This document shows, piece by piece, positions 30,976 through 40,658 of a DNA stretch of 64,000 nucleotides. The DNA is from Vulcanisaeta sp. JCM 16159 (GTDB lineage: Archaea; Thermoproteota; Thermoprotei; Thermoproteales; Thermocladiaceae): contig NZ_BBDN01000005.1 of the NCBI RefSeq assembly GCF_001316265.1, positions 117,469-181,468 of the forward strand, written 5' to 3'. Both the position numbers and the translations under genes were made by a program. Positions within the stretch are counted from its first letter, which is position 1, and each line of letters begins with the position of its first letter. The notes beneath the pieces were generated by a model, which was not told the DNA's origin, did not search any database, and was given only the letters and a program-made list of their open reading frames with translations.

Positions 30976-30986
30976 AATCTTAAATA
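30976..30986 (+). promoter_or_regulatory. BRE/TATA of the ribosomal protein operon
   Basis: AAAAA followed by TCTTAAATA lies 26-36 bp before the rps3 ATG, the spacing for a leaderless transcript. It would start the rps3-rpl29-rnp1 and possibly atpE-atpA unit. Confidence 0.55.
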
Positions 30987-31011
30987 GGCATAGGGTTGTT
31001 GGTTTACCTGA

Positions 31012-31698
31012 ATGAGTCAAGCGCAGAGGAGGATTCCCGTATATAAGAAGATACTGCAGGATAAGATTAAGGAGTGGATGGTTAAGGAATTCCTAAACTA
31101 TAGACTGGCTAAGCAGGGCTACGTTGACTCTGACGTACTGAAGACCCCGCTTGGTACTAGGATAATTATCTATGCCGAGAGGCCAAATAGGATAATTGGT
31201 AGGAAGGGCGTTATTGTCAAGGAATTGACGGAGCTACTCAGTAGGAAGCTTGAGGTTGAGAACCCAATAATCGACGTAACCCCGATACAGAACCCAGAGC
31301 TTAACCCCAAGATCATCGCCAATAGGATTGCCTGGGCAATGACCAAGGGCGTTAAGTTCAGGAGGGCCGGTATGATAGCCATTAGGCAGATAATGGATGG
31401 CGGCGCAAAGGGTGCCGAGGTAACGATTAGTGGCAAGTTGACGAGTGAGAGGTCAAGGTTTGAGAAGTACGTGTATGGAGTTATTTACAAGAATGGTTAT
31501 GATTCGAGGACCAAGGTTCAGAGGTTCGTTGGCCAGGTACTACTGAAGCCGGGCCTTTACGGTATTGAGGTTAGGATAACGCCACCAATTAGGTTTAGCG
31601 ATGAGTTCCAAATAAAACCGCCGAGCAGGGAGGTAACTGCCGAGGCCCAGGCACAGCAGGTACAGGGTGGTGAGGGTGGCGAGCAGGCAGAGACTTAA
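31012..31698 (+). CDS. rps3: 30S ribosomal protein S3 (uS3)
   Basis: 228 residues, intact. The KH domain shows ERPNRIIGRKGVIVKEL (GxxG loop IGRKG), and the C-terminal domain has KGVKFRRAGMIAIRQ, DGGAKGAEVTISGKLTSER and RPPIRFSD-type residues. The tail is Gln/Glu/Gly-rich (AQAQQVQGG). It begins a short ribosomal cluster, with rpl29 overlapping its last 32 bases in another frame. Confidence 0.96.
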   Translation: MSQAQRRIPVYKKILQDKIKEWMVKEFLNYRLAKQGYVDSDVLKTPLGTRIIIYAERPNRIIGRKGVIVKELTELLSRKLEVENPIIDVTPIQNPELNPKIIANRIAWAMTKGVKFRRAGMIAIRQIMDGGAKGAEVTISGKLTSERSRFEKYVYGVIYKNGYDSRTKVQRFVGQVLLKPGLYGIEVRITPPIRFSDEFQIKPPSREVTAEAQAQQVQGGEGGEQAET

Positions 31699-31903
31699 TG
31701 CGAAGACCATTAGGAACATGAAGCCTGAGGATAGGGCTAAGCTACTCAATGACTTAAGGAATGAACTGCTTAAGCTGCAGACGCAGAAGGAGCGTGGTAC
31801 CCTGGAAAACCCTGGCAGGGTTAGGACCGTTAGGAGGGCCATCGCCAGAATATTGACCATAATGAATGAGGAGGCTAGGAGGTCGGTTAAGGCGGGTGAA
31901 TGA
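31667..31903 (+). CDS. rpl29: 50S ribosomal protein L29 (uL29)
   Basis: Up to 78 residues. The family core NAKTIRNMKPEDRAKLLND...LRNELLKLQTQKERGTLENPGRVRTVRRAIAR is complete. The start is uncertain: GTG codons at 31667 and 31673 precede the core, both inside the end of rps3, and an ATG at 31721 would cut off conserved residues. Overlap with rps3 indicates tight translational coupling. The last four bases overlap the next gene's ATG. Confidence 0.93.
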   Translation: MVRVASRQRLNAKTIRNMKPEDRAKLLNDLRNELLKLQTQKERGTLENPGRVRTVRRAIARILTIMNEEARRSVKAGE

Positions 31904-32148
31904 GTAAGCCATTATTATTCAGGTTTATAGAGACCATCAACTGCAGGAATGAGTCTCTAAACGGCATTAGCGGTGTTGTTATTGATGAGACCACCAAGAC
32001 TATTAAGGTATTGACATTGACGAATTCTATAAAGGTTATTATTAAGGAGGATTGCTGGTTTTATGTAAGCATTGGCAATTGCACGTACTTGGTTAATGGC
32101 CGTAAATTAATTCTTAAGGGAAGGAAAGGAAAATTTTTAAATTCGTAA
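31900..32148 (+). CDS. rnp1: Putative ribonuclease P protein component 1 (Rpp29/Pop4-like)
   Basis: 82 residues, overlapping rpl29 by 4 bp, precisely where archaea carry rnp1 (rpl29-rnp1-rps17). The core LNGISGVVIDETTKTIKVL matches the family pattern GxxGxVVDETxNTL. The end SIGNCTYLVNGRKLILKG matches the closing VxGxxLxxRP strands, though the canonical R-P is missing. Rpp29 is an Sm-like barrel that pairs with Rpp21 and helps RNase P bind pre-tRNA. Thermoproteaceae have a minimal RNase P lacking the specificity domain, with several protein subunits reported missing, so this divergent copy is of interest. The rest of the usual cluster (rps17, rpl14) does not follow. Confidence 0.75.
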   Translation: MSKPLLFRFIETINCRNESLNGISGVVIDETTKTIKVLTLTNSIKVIIKEDCWFYVSIGNCTYLVNGRKLILKGRKGKFLNS

Positions 32149-32162
32149 AATAACCTTGCCAC

Positions 32163-32758
32163 GTGTCTGAGCAGGAACTTACTGAGCGATTGATTAACGG
32201 TATTATTACACGACTCGAGAACGAGATCAATGAGTGGAGTAATAATGCTAGGCTTAGGCTGAGGCCGAGCTACTTGATGGTGTCAAGGCTGTTATTAACA
32301 AGTACTCAAGTGCTCTTGAGAATATTGATAAGGAACTGAACATGGAAAGGGAATATAGGCTTTATGACGAGATGATGAAGGAGAAAAAGGAAAAACTTGG
32401 AATTCTTGAGGGTGCATACGACGAGGTTGTTAGGAGGATTAGGGATAGGATTAAGTCAATGAGAGGCACTAATGATTATAAGAGATTTCTTAAAAATTCA
32501 ATATTATGGGCAGTATCAATAATCGGTTCGAGGGAATTAATGATAATGGTAAGCAAGGCTGATGAGAGCATCACTAGGGAGTTAATATCAGAGCTCGGCC
32601 TTAATGCCGTTGTAAATACGACGAATGAGGACATATTGGGTGCGGTTGTTTCTTCGATGGATGGGTCGGTCAGGGTCGATGCAACGCTCGACTCTAGGCT
32701 CGGGCTTATGGAGCATCAAATAAAGACCTTACTGGCGCGTCTAGCATCATCAGGATGA
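32163..32758 (+). CDS. atpE: A-type ATP synthase subunit E (frameshifted)
   Basis: Peripheral-stalk subunit of about 198 residues. GTG at 32163 starts VSEQELTERLINGI. A frame break near 32258 joins NARLRL to AEAELLDGVKAVINKYSS, after which coiled coil (KELNMEREYRLYDEMMKEKKEK) leads to the globular C-terminus (SRLGLMEHQIKTLLARL). The coiled coil binds subunit H or G, which is not visible nearby. The gene is followed after 33 bp by atpA and belongs to the same transcription unit. Confidence 0.87.
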
Positions 32759-32791
32759 GCCATTAATGATGTAGAATTAATTTTAAATACT

Positions 32792-34619
32792 ATGAGTTCT
32801 AGCATTACCGTGTCATCGAGCAAGGGTAGGATTGTCTACATAAGTGGGCCTGTTGTTAAGGCTGAATTGCCTGGAGCACTACTCTATGAATTAGTCTTTG
32901 TTGGCGAGCTCGGCCTCTTCGGCGAGGTAGTTAGGATCCAAGGTGACATGGCTTTTATCCAGGTCTATGAGGAAACTACGGGTCTGAAACCTGGCGAACC
33001 AGTCACTAGGACTGGGGAACCACTTAGTGCGTGGCTTGGTCCCGGCATACTAAATAGGGTTTATGATGGCGTTCAGAGACCACTGCCATTAATATTTGAC
33101 CTAACGAAGAGACCCTTTGTTGCGAGGGGTATCAACTATGAGAAGGCACCGCCACTGGATCTCAGTAAGAAGTGGAAGTGGATACCAAAGGTTAAGGTTG
33201 GCGATGAGGTTGAGGTCGGCGACATACTCGGCGTTGTCCCAGAAACGCCACTTGTTGAGCATAGGATCCTCTATCCACCGATATATAGGATCGGCGGTGT
33301 TGTTAAGTACGTAGCCCCTGAGGGTGGGTACACAATCGAAGACGTGATTGCAGAGGTGGAGACCAAGGAGGGCACGGTGAAGGTCAAGATGTGGCATAAA
33401 TGGCCCGTGAGGAGGCCAAGGCCATTTAGGGAAAAGCTGCCGCCAGTTGAGCCATTGATAACGGGTATTAGGACCGTAGACACTTTATTCCCAATAGCCA
33501 TTGGTGGTGCGGCCGCGATTCCTGGGCCATTCGGCAGTGGTAAGACCGTAACAATAAGGACGCTGGCAATGTATAGTGAGGCTAGGTTAGTGTTTCCGGT
33601 GCTCTGTGGTGAGCGTGGAAACGAGGCCGCGGATGCGCTACAGGGGTTGCTCAAGCTCGTTGACCCTAACACGGGCAGACCATTGATGGAGAGGACAACG
33701 ATCATAGTGAATACGTCCAATATGCCCGTGGCGGCTAGGGAGGCGAGCATATACATGGGCGTCACCATTGCCGAGTACTTCAGGGATCAGGCTATGACTC
33801 ATTCCTAATGGCTGACTCAACAAGTAGGTGGGCTGAGGCAATGAGGGAGGTCGCCCTGAGGATCGGCGAGATGCCCAGTGAGGAGGGGTTCCCAGCGTAT
33901 TTGCCAACCAGGTTAGCTGAGTTCTATGAGAGATCTGGTAGGGTTGTGACTCTTGGTAAGGGTAATAGGTTGGGTTCGGTTACGATAGCTGCCTCGGTCT
34001 CACCACCTGGTGGTGACTTCACGGAACCGGTCACAAGCCACACACTTAGATTCGTAGGGGCCTTCTGGCCTTTGGACGCTAAGCTTGCCTACTCGAGGCA
34101 TTACCCAGCCATTAATTGGTTAATGGCTTCAGTAGGTACGTCGATACGGTGGCTGAGTGGTACCAGAAGAATGTGGCGCCTGACTGGAGGGAGCTTAGGG
34201 ACGAGGCCGTGAGGATACTGACCAGGGAGGCCGAGCTTCAGGAGGTTGTTAGGATACTCGGTACTGAGGCACTTAGTGAGCAGGAGAAGCACTTGTTAAA
34301 TGCCGCATTCATAATTAGGGAGGGTTTCCTAAAGCAGGATGCTTATCACCCGGTTGATGTTAGGTCATTACCGCCAAAGCAGTACTGGCTTCTTAGGCTC
34401 ATTATAACGTTCTATAGGAAGGGGCTTGAGGCGATTAACCGTGGAGTACCTGCCTCAGCACTTAGGGAGTTGGATACGGTTAAGAGGCTGCCTAGGCTTA
34501 GGATGGAGGTTAGGAATGAGGAGTATAAGAAGCTTATTGACTACGAGCAGGAATTGGTAAATGCTATCGAAAACCTAGTTAAACAATACGAATCGCAAAG
34601 GGTAATGGCGACTGCGTAG
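32792..34619 (+). CDS. atpA: A-type ATP synthase catalytic subunit A (two frameshifts)
   Basis: The catalytic subunit of the archaeal H+/Na+-ATP synthase, about 608 residues. N-terminal barrel [14 protein letters not shown], the inserted non-homologous region, Walker A GPFGSGKT (about residue 250), [19 protein letters not shown], then [30 protein letters not shown] and [14 protein letters not shown]. Breaks at about 33803 and 34120 are single-base shifts within conserved stretches (DQGYD...LLMADS and [10 protein letters not shown]). The gene is essential and single-copy, so these breaks argue for sequencing errors. Subunit B is not adjacent. The opposite-strand DUF4443 gene follows. Confidence 0.93.
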
Positions 34620-34627
34620 GTAAAATA

Positions 34628-35199
34628 TTAAACATTGATGACCGTGTTTATTAACGACCTTATTACCTGGTAATTCTCGTTACCGCATAGTACAATTGCA
34701 TACTTATTGCATGAAATGCTATCTAACTTGCTTAATTCCATGGAGGCCTCTTGCGACAATTCATCGAGGTAGTTATTAAGCTTGAGTATTAGGAACCTAT
34801 TTTGCGGGCACACGTATTTAAGGAATAACACTGCGTCGGAGCCATTCTTTATCGCAATGTCCCTAAGCCTTATGATGGAATCCTCATTAATACTACGGCT
34901 AATTACTGATGCGTAGCACCTCCTACACTCGCACTTAAATACCTGGGAGAACTTTGTAACCTCCTTTATCTCGTCAATACCGAGATCACGTAACAACCTA
35001 GTAAGTATCTCCTCACCCTTACCTGTTAATTCAGCCCACCTCTCATAACCCTAATCGCGCCCTGACCCTTAAGCTCACTCAATACACGCCTTACAACGCC
35101 CTCGCCCATGCCCGAAATGGCGCTCAGCGAGTACCTACCCATTCTTCCATATTTCTTAAGTATTAGGAGAACCGTCAACTCCTCGGCAGTCATTTGCAT
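34628..35199 (-). CDS. DUF4443 winged-helix protein, probable transcription regulator (frameshifted)
   Basis: About 190 residues. The N-terminal winged helix (ELTVLLILKKYGRMGRYSLSAISGMGEGVVRRVLSEL) is typical of archaeal DUF4443 proteins. A break near 35030 joins MRGGL to ELTGKGEEILTRLL. The C-terminal domain begins with CECRRC, a cysteine pair pattern that could bind metal, and ends NYQVIRSLINTVINV. Function unknown, likely DNA binding. It is divergent from cysS, so may regulate it, but nothing shows this. Confidence 0.78.
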
Positions 35200-35303
35200 T
35201 AGTTAATTACTGTGTAAGGTAAAAATAATTTTTCTTCACCAAGTTATGCTTATTAATACTAATAGTAACTGTGCTTGGTGATCATTATTTGCCCGGCAAG
35301 GGC

Positions 35304-36776
35304 ATGTATGTAAACTCGAGGGAATTGCCAATAATGGCCTACAACACTGCTTCCAGGAACTTTGAGAAAATAGCATTACTACGACCAGGCCTGGCCAGGA
35401 TATACGTGTGTGGGCTAACGCCGTACGACTCAATGCACGTTGGGCATGCGAGGACATTCGTGTTCTACGACATATTTAGGAGGTACCTGGAGTACCTAGG
35501 TGTTGAGGTTAGGTTTGTGACTAACTTCACGGACATTGACGATAAGATAATCAACAGGGCTAGGCAGGAGTTTGGTGGTGACTTAATTAATAGGTGGTAT
35601 GAGGTACCCAGTAGGTACATTAAGGAGTTCTTTGACGCAATGGATAGGCTATACGTAAAGAGGGCGTATGCATACCCAAGGGTCACCGAGAACATAAACG
35701 ACATGCTAAGGTGGATTCAGGAGTTAGTGAGTAAGAACCTGGCCTACGTGAGCCCTGACGGTTCCGTGTACTTCGACATAACCAAGGTACCTAGGTATGG
35801 CGAGTTCTCAGGGCAGAAAATCGAGGAGTTAATAGCGGGTGCCAGGGTTGAGCCCGAGCCTGGTAAGAGGAACCCACTGGACTTCGCGCTTTGGAAATCG
35901 TGGAGCGAGGGTGAGCCCTGGTGGAATAGCCCATGGAGCCCAGGTAGGCCTGGCTGGCACCTAGAGTGTGTGGTCATGTCCAGTAAGTACCTTGGCGTAC
36001 CCTTCGACATACATGGCGGTGGGCAGGACCTAATATTCCCGCACCACGAGAATGAGATCGCCATTGCCAGGGTTTACTTCGGAATTGACTACTTCGCTAG
36101 GTACTGGATACACGTTGGTCTAGTGATGATTAGAGGCCAGAAGATGAGTAAGTCCCTCGGTAACATCATACCTATTATGGACGTATTGAGGAAACATGAC
36201 GGTGAGGTACTGAGGCTTTACTACGCCATGACCCAGTACAGGAAGCCGATGGACTTCGACCCAGACGCCCTGGACCAGGTCAGGAATTCATTAATGAGCG
36301 TATACGCGGCCTATGACATGCTCACCGAGGTCATAAATGAGGCCCCCGACGTGGGCGACAAGGACGCTGAATTACTAAGTAGGGTTAATGGCTTCGTTAA
36401 TTCCTTCGAGGAGTCCATGAACAACGACATAAACACAAGCGGCGCCGTTGCGGCGCTCATGGACTTCGCCAGATACATTACGTCCACAGTCATCTACAAC
36501 ACACAGCACTTCTCAAAGAACGCCCTAACCAATGCATTAACGGCCTTCAGTGATTTGGCAAACATTCTCGGAATATTAAACAGGACAAGGTTACCACCAT
36601 CACTCATCTCATTAATAGATACGTTGATAAGAATCAGGGCTCAATTAAGGGCTAAGAAAATGTTCGATATAGCCGATGAGATTAGGAACGAACTTGGAAG
36701 GCTCGGGGTCGTGATAAGCGATGTCGGTAATAAGACATATTGGTACATCGATAGGGATAGGCTATCTTATTTTTAA
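35304..36776 (+). CDS. cysS: Cysteinyl-tRNA synthetase
   Basis: Charges tRNA-Cys. A class I synthetase of about 490 residues, intact. HIGH-like MHVGHARTF, KMSKSLGN, and zinc ligands in YVCGLTPYD, LECVVMS and PHHENEIAIA are present. GTG at 35271, ATG at 35304 and ATG at 35334 are all in frame. Family comparison places the start of the conserved domain at AYNTASRNFEK, so the true N-terminus may be the last of these. The DALR anticodon domain is short (residues about 400-490), ending DRDRLSYF. Confidence 0.95.
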   Translation: MYVNSRELPIMAYNTASRNFEKIALLRPGLARIYVCGLTPYDSMHVGHARTFVFYDIFRRYLEYLGVEVRFVTNFTDIDDKIINRARQEFGGDLINRWYEVPSRYIKEFFDAMDRLYVKRAYAYPRVTENINDMLRWIQELVSKNLAYVSPDGSVYFDITKVPRYGEFSGQKIEELIAGARVEPEPGKRNPLDFALWKSWSEGEPWWNSPWSPGRPGWHLECVVMSSKYLGVPFDIHGGGQDLIFPHHENEIAIARVYFGIDYFARYWIHVGLVMIRGQKMSKSLGNIIPIMDVLRKHDGEVLRLYYAMTQYRKPMDFDPDALDQVRNSLMSVYAAYDMLTEVINEAPDVGDKDAELLSRVNGFVNSFEESMNNDINTSGAVAALMDFARYITSTVIYNTQHFSKNALTNALTAFSDLANILGILNRTRLPPSLISLIDTLIRIRAQLRAKKMFDIADEIRNELGRLGVVISDVGNKTYWYIDRDRLSYF

Positions 36777-36907
36777 GTAAAATGTGATGCCTTGGATATG
36801 AAGAGTCGCTGTAGTTATATAATCACGGCGGTTCTTCAGGCCCAAAGCGAAACATTAATTTCACAAGTTATGCCTTCGGTAATGATTTACTGTCGAACTC
36901 CTGAATA

Positions 36908-38788
36908 ATGCTTAATTATTTTCCTAAACACAACACTAAGTGTATGAGGACAGTGTTCCTTAGTAATGGCTCGTTAGCTGTATTATACGATGAGAATTAC
37001 TACATGAGGGACGTTTACTACCCACTACTTGGCCAGCATCATCACCACTCCTTCGGCGGCAGGTTTAAGATTGGTATTTGGCATGATGGTAAATTCACGT
37101 GGCTTGAGGGCATCGGTAATAAGGAGATTATGTTGTCAGGCTCAAAGGCTGAGCTTCACGCCCAGTGGGATGGGCTTAAAATACACATGGAGGATACGGT
37201 ATTAATACCGCAGCCAGTACTTGCTAGGCATGTATCGATTAAGGGACTTGGATTCGTCAGGGTAATCTTTTATCACGATTTCAAGCTGAACGATTATGAG
37301 GCGGGGGATACTGCATTCTATGATCCATCATTAGATGCCGTGTTCCATTATAAGGGAACTACGTGGTTTGGCATAGCATCAACTAACCCAATCTATGAGT
37401 ACACCACGGGTAGGAGGGACCTCAATGTAGTACTCCCCGACTGTGAGGATGGCGTACTTAGTAAGAACCCAATAGCCCAGGGCTCCGTGGCCTCCGCAAT
37501 ATCCATAGCGAGTCCCGAGTTTTACTACTTCATAGTGGCAGGTGATAATTACGAGAGGGTTATGAGGATGATAATTGAACTTAGGGATAGGAATAACGTG
37601 GAGACCTACTTTCGCAGGTCAGTAAATTACTGGAGTAATGTGGCCTCGGAGTACGGCGATGATGAATTAGCCTCGCAAAGTATTGTAGTTCTACTCGGCC
37701 ATGTTGGTACTAACGGTTCAATACCCGCCTCACTGGATACATCAATAATAAAGTTTAATCTGGACACATATGGTTACCTATGGCCTAGGGACGCGGCATT
37801 TGCAGCCATGGCCCTTGACATGGCGGGTTACTACACGTTCACGAAGAAGTTTTATTCCTTAGTGTTTAAGCTCTTTGGTCGCGAGGGCTTCCTATTCCAG
37901 AAGTATAATCCAAGTGGTACCTGGGGTTCTACCTGGCACCCATGGACTGCCAGAAGTAGGAAGTCACTTAATATTCAGGAGGATGAGACAGCAACCGTGA
38001 TTTACGCCTTCTGGCATTACTTCCAGAGGACGAGGGATTACGACTTACTTAGGGAGGTCTATGATGTGATAACCAGGGCCGCCAACTTCATGACTAATTT
38101 TAGGGATGAGAAGCTGAAATTACCCCTCGAATCCTACGACCTATGGGAGGAGAGGCTCGGTGTGCATACGTATACGGTGGCTTCAGTATACGCAGGACTA
38201 CTCGCGGCCAGCAACTTGGCTAAGATGCTTGGTGAGTATGAGAGCGCCAGTAAGTGGGAGGAGACTGCCATGGAGATTCGAGAAGCAATCAGGAACTACC
38301 TATTCGATAAGGAGAGGGGCGTGTTTTATAGGTCTGTCAGGATTGATGATGGCAAGATAACGGAGGTTGACAGGACAGTCGATGCAAGCATAATGGGTGT
38401 ATTCCTCTTTAACGCGTTCGACGTGTATGAGCCAATGCTCGAGAGCAGTGTCAAGGTTATTGTGGATAGGCTTTGGGTTAAGCCCATAGGAGGTATCGCC
38501 CGTTATGAGGGTGATTACTACCAAAGGGTTCCCGGCGACTACAGCGGTATTCCCGGTAATCCATGGATAATAACCACGCTCTGGGTTGCCCAGTACTACA
38601 TGGCCAAGGGTGATTGCTATAGGGCTAGGGAATTCATATCGTGGGTTAACAGGGTTAGGACATCAACGAACCTACTACCTGAGCAGGTTGACCCATTCAG
38701 GGGATTGCCCGTTTCAGTAACCCCACTTGTTTGGAGTCATGCTGAGTATTTGAAGACTTACATAATGAGGAAAAGACAATGCGCTTAA
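36908..38788 (+). CDS. GH15 glucoamylase / glucodextranase-type glycoside hydrolase
   Basis: Releases glucose from α-1,4-glucans. 626 residues, intact. N-terminal β-sandwich with YDENYYMRDVYYPLLGQ, then the (α/α)6 barrel: TYGYLWPRDAAFAA, GSTWHPW, IQEDETATVIYAFW (catalytic acid region), SYDLWEERLGVHTYT, and LLPEQVDPFRG (catalytic base Glu). No signal peptide is visible, so the enzyme is probably intracellular and acts on glycogen or maltodextrins. Its stop overlaps the convergent pfp stop by 4 bp. Together with pfp and fba it makes a carbohydrate cluster. The ATG at 36908 is the first good start. Confidence 0.92.
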   Translation: MLNYFPKHNTKCMRTVFLSNGSLAVLYDENYYMRDVYYPLLGQHHHHSFGGRFKIGIWHDGKFTWLEGIGNKEIMLSGSKAELHAQWDGLKIHMEDTVLIPQPVLARHVSIKGLGFVRVIFYHDFKLNDYEAGDTAFYDPSLDAVFHYKGTTWFGIASTNPIYEYTTGRRDLNVVLPDCEDGVLSKNPIAQGSVASAISIASPEFYYFIVAGDNYERVMRMIIELRDRNNVETYFRRSVNYWSNVASEYGDDELASQSIVVLLGHVGTNGSIPASLDTSIIKFNLDTYGYLWPRDAAFAAMALDMAGYYTFTKKFYSLVFKLFGREGFLFQKYNPSGTWGSTWHPWTARSRKSLNIQEDETATVIYAFWHYFQRTRDYDLLREVYDVITRAANFMTNFRDEKLKLPLESYDLWEERLGVHTYTVASVYAGLLAASNLAKMLGEYESASKWEETAMEIREAIRNYLFDKERGVFYRSVRIDDGKITEVDRTVDASIMGVFLFNAFDVYEPMLESSVKVIVDRLWVKPIGGIARYEGDYYQRVPGDYSGIPGNPWIITTLWVAQYYMAKGDCYRAREFISWVNRVRTSTNLLPEQVDPFRGLPVSVTPLVWSHAEYLKTYIMRKRQCA

Positions 38789-39787
38789 GTTCCCCAATAC
38801 GTCTCATAAAGCTTCATCCAATAACCACTAACTAACCTATTCTTACCCAGTACCTCGGTTATTGGTACCCTGACTATATCACCGTCCCTATAGGCCACCA
38901 TCTTTCCGAAGTCACCACTTTCAATTGCATTAAAGGCCTCCGTGGCGAACCTAACAGCCAATACCCTATCAAACGCCGTCGGCGGCGCACCCCTAATTAT
39001 GTGGCCTGGAATCACAGCCCTAGTCTCAATACCCGTAACCTTCTCTATATACTGAGACAACTCATTACCAACGCCGCCAAGTCTCGAGTGCCCAAACTCA
39101 TCCCTGGGGCCACCGTATTCCTTAATACCCTCAGAAACAATTACCAAGGCCCACCTCCTATCCCCGTAAATCTCCTTAATCCTGCTGGCCACGATATCCC
39201 AATCAACTGGCCTCTCGGGTATTAAGACGAAGTCCGCCATCGTGGCAACCCAGTAAATAGGGCTATCCAACCAGCTCCCTACCCATAACCTCAACAACAC
39301 CAACTCTCTCATGCGAAACCAACGTTGTCTTGAAGGACTCAGTAACTCTAATGGCTTCGTTAACTGCCGTGTCAAAGCCGATTGTGTAATCCGTACCGTA
39401 AACATCATTATCGATGGTCTTCGGAATACCAACCACGTTAGCCAAACCCCTCGCCTGCGTCTGGGCAGCGGCGCTCAGCGTGTCATCGCCGCCAATCGCC
39501 ACGATCACGTCTAGGCCAAGTTCCCTGAGATTTTTAGCAAAGGTCTCAGCCCTAGTTTCATCCTTGAAGGGGTTCGTCCTTGAGGTCCTAATGAATGTAC
39601 CACCAGTAAACGCGGTGTCTATTAGGTCCTTAGACCTGACCCTCCTAACCTCCTTATCCAGTATTCCCCTCCAGCCATGGAATATTGCATAAACCTCGTG
39701 CCTACCCTCCAATAACTTAGTCAGTGTGTACACGGCTATGTTGAGCCCCGGCGCGTCACCACCCCCAGTGAGGATACCCACCTTCAT
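38785..39787 (-). CDS. pfp: 6-phosphofructokinase, PPi-dependent type (frameshifted)
   Basis: Reversibly phosphorylates fructose 6-phosphate. About 334 residues as in the T. tenax enzyme. The signature GILTGGGDAPGLN is at the N-terminus. IGGDDT (Asp instead of Gly at the second position) and PKTIDND are the PPi-specific forms of the PFK motifs, which favours pyrophosphate as donor. A break near 39270 joins VVEVMGRELVG to the downstream frame (GWIALFTG-like region, then PERPVDWDIVASRI). The start ATG overlaps the fba stop by 4 bp, so fba and pfp form an operon as in T. tenax. Intact ends indicate a sequencing indel. Confidence 0.9.
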
Positions 39788-40580
39788 TTAACCTCACCCA
39801 ACGCCTCAACAACCTTCTTACCTCCATACACGATCTCCGAAAGAACCCTAGCGAACTTTAACACATCCCTTCTCTGCCACACATTCCTACCAACCGCAAT
39901 ACCAACGGCACCGGCCTCAAGAACACCCTCAACCTGCCTCAGGAACTCCTCCTCAGTCTTCGTCTTAGGGCCACCCGACATTAACACTGGGACCTTACCA
40001 GCAACCTTAACGGCCCAGGCAAAGGTCTTCGGATCACCAGTGTACTTTATTTTCATTGCATCGGCACCGAGCTCAAGGGCTACCCTGGCCGCATAGGCCA
40101 CAATCTCCGGCGCCGTTTCGTTCGTGACCTTACCACCCTTGGGTATGACCAGACAATCAGTGGCATGTCGAACTTAACAGCCTCCCTCTTTATCCTAGCC
40201 AATTCCTCAAACATCTTCCATTCATAACCACTACCTGGATATATCGTGTAACCCACGGCAGATGCGCCTAGACTTACGGCCTCCTCAACAGTGCAGTTAG
40301 CCACTGATATTGGTTCACCATTGTATAGGTTCGTCTTACCATTCAACTTAACAATAAGTGGTACACTACCATCATAGTACTTCTCCGCAATACCCCTCTG
40401 GAAAACAACACCGTCAAACCCAGCCTCACGCGCCAGTTTAAGTATGTACCCAGGGTCTGCGGAGTCTGGATTATCGAGGAAGTCCGTTGGCCCATGTTCG
40501 ATACCGTGATCATAAGCGAGTATTATCGACCTACCCCTCCTCGCGAATACTTTCAGGAATTTCTCAATTAATGCTGTCAT
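39784..40580 (-). CDS. fba: Fructose-bisphosphate aldolase, archaeal class I (frameshifted)
   Basis: Cleaves fructose 1,6-bisphosphate, with a Schiff-base lysine, of the DhnA family. About 265 residues. Blocks: ILAYDHGIEHGPTDF, FDGVVFQRGIA, LIVKLNGKTNLY, YTIYPGSGYEWKMFEELA, IVWSYPR, ADAMKIKYTG (Schiff-base Lys) and LMSGGPKTKTEEEFL. One frameshift lies near 40130 between PLIVWSYPR and TNETAPEIVAYA. The 4-bp overlap with pfp shows co-transcription, pairing the two enzymes that make and split the bisphosphate in glycolysis and gluconeogenesis. Confidence 0.9.
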
Positions 40581-40658
40581 TAATTACTTCGTTGACTAAG
40601 CCTATATTTAATGCATGATTGTTAAAAATGTGTTGTTGGGTATAATGATTACACCGTT

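Noticed and set aside
33510..33525. GCGGCCGC-like match to the tRNA-Gly end as an att repeat
   Set aside because: The similarity is only about 10 bp inside atpA and is expected by chance in GC-rich codons.
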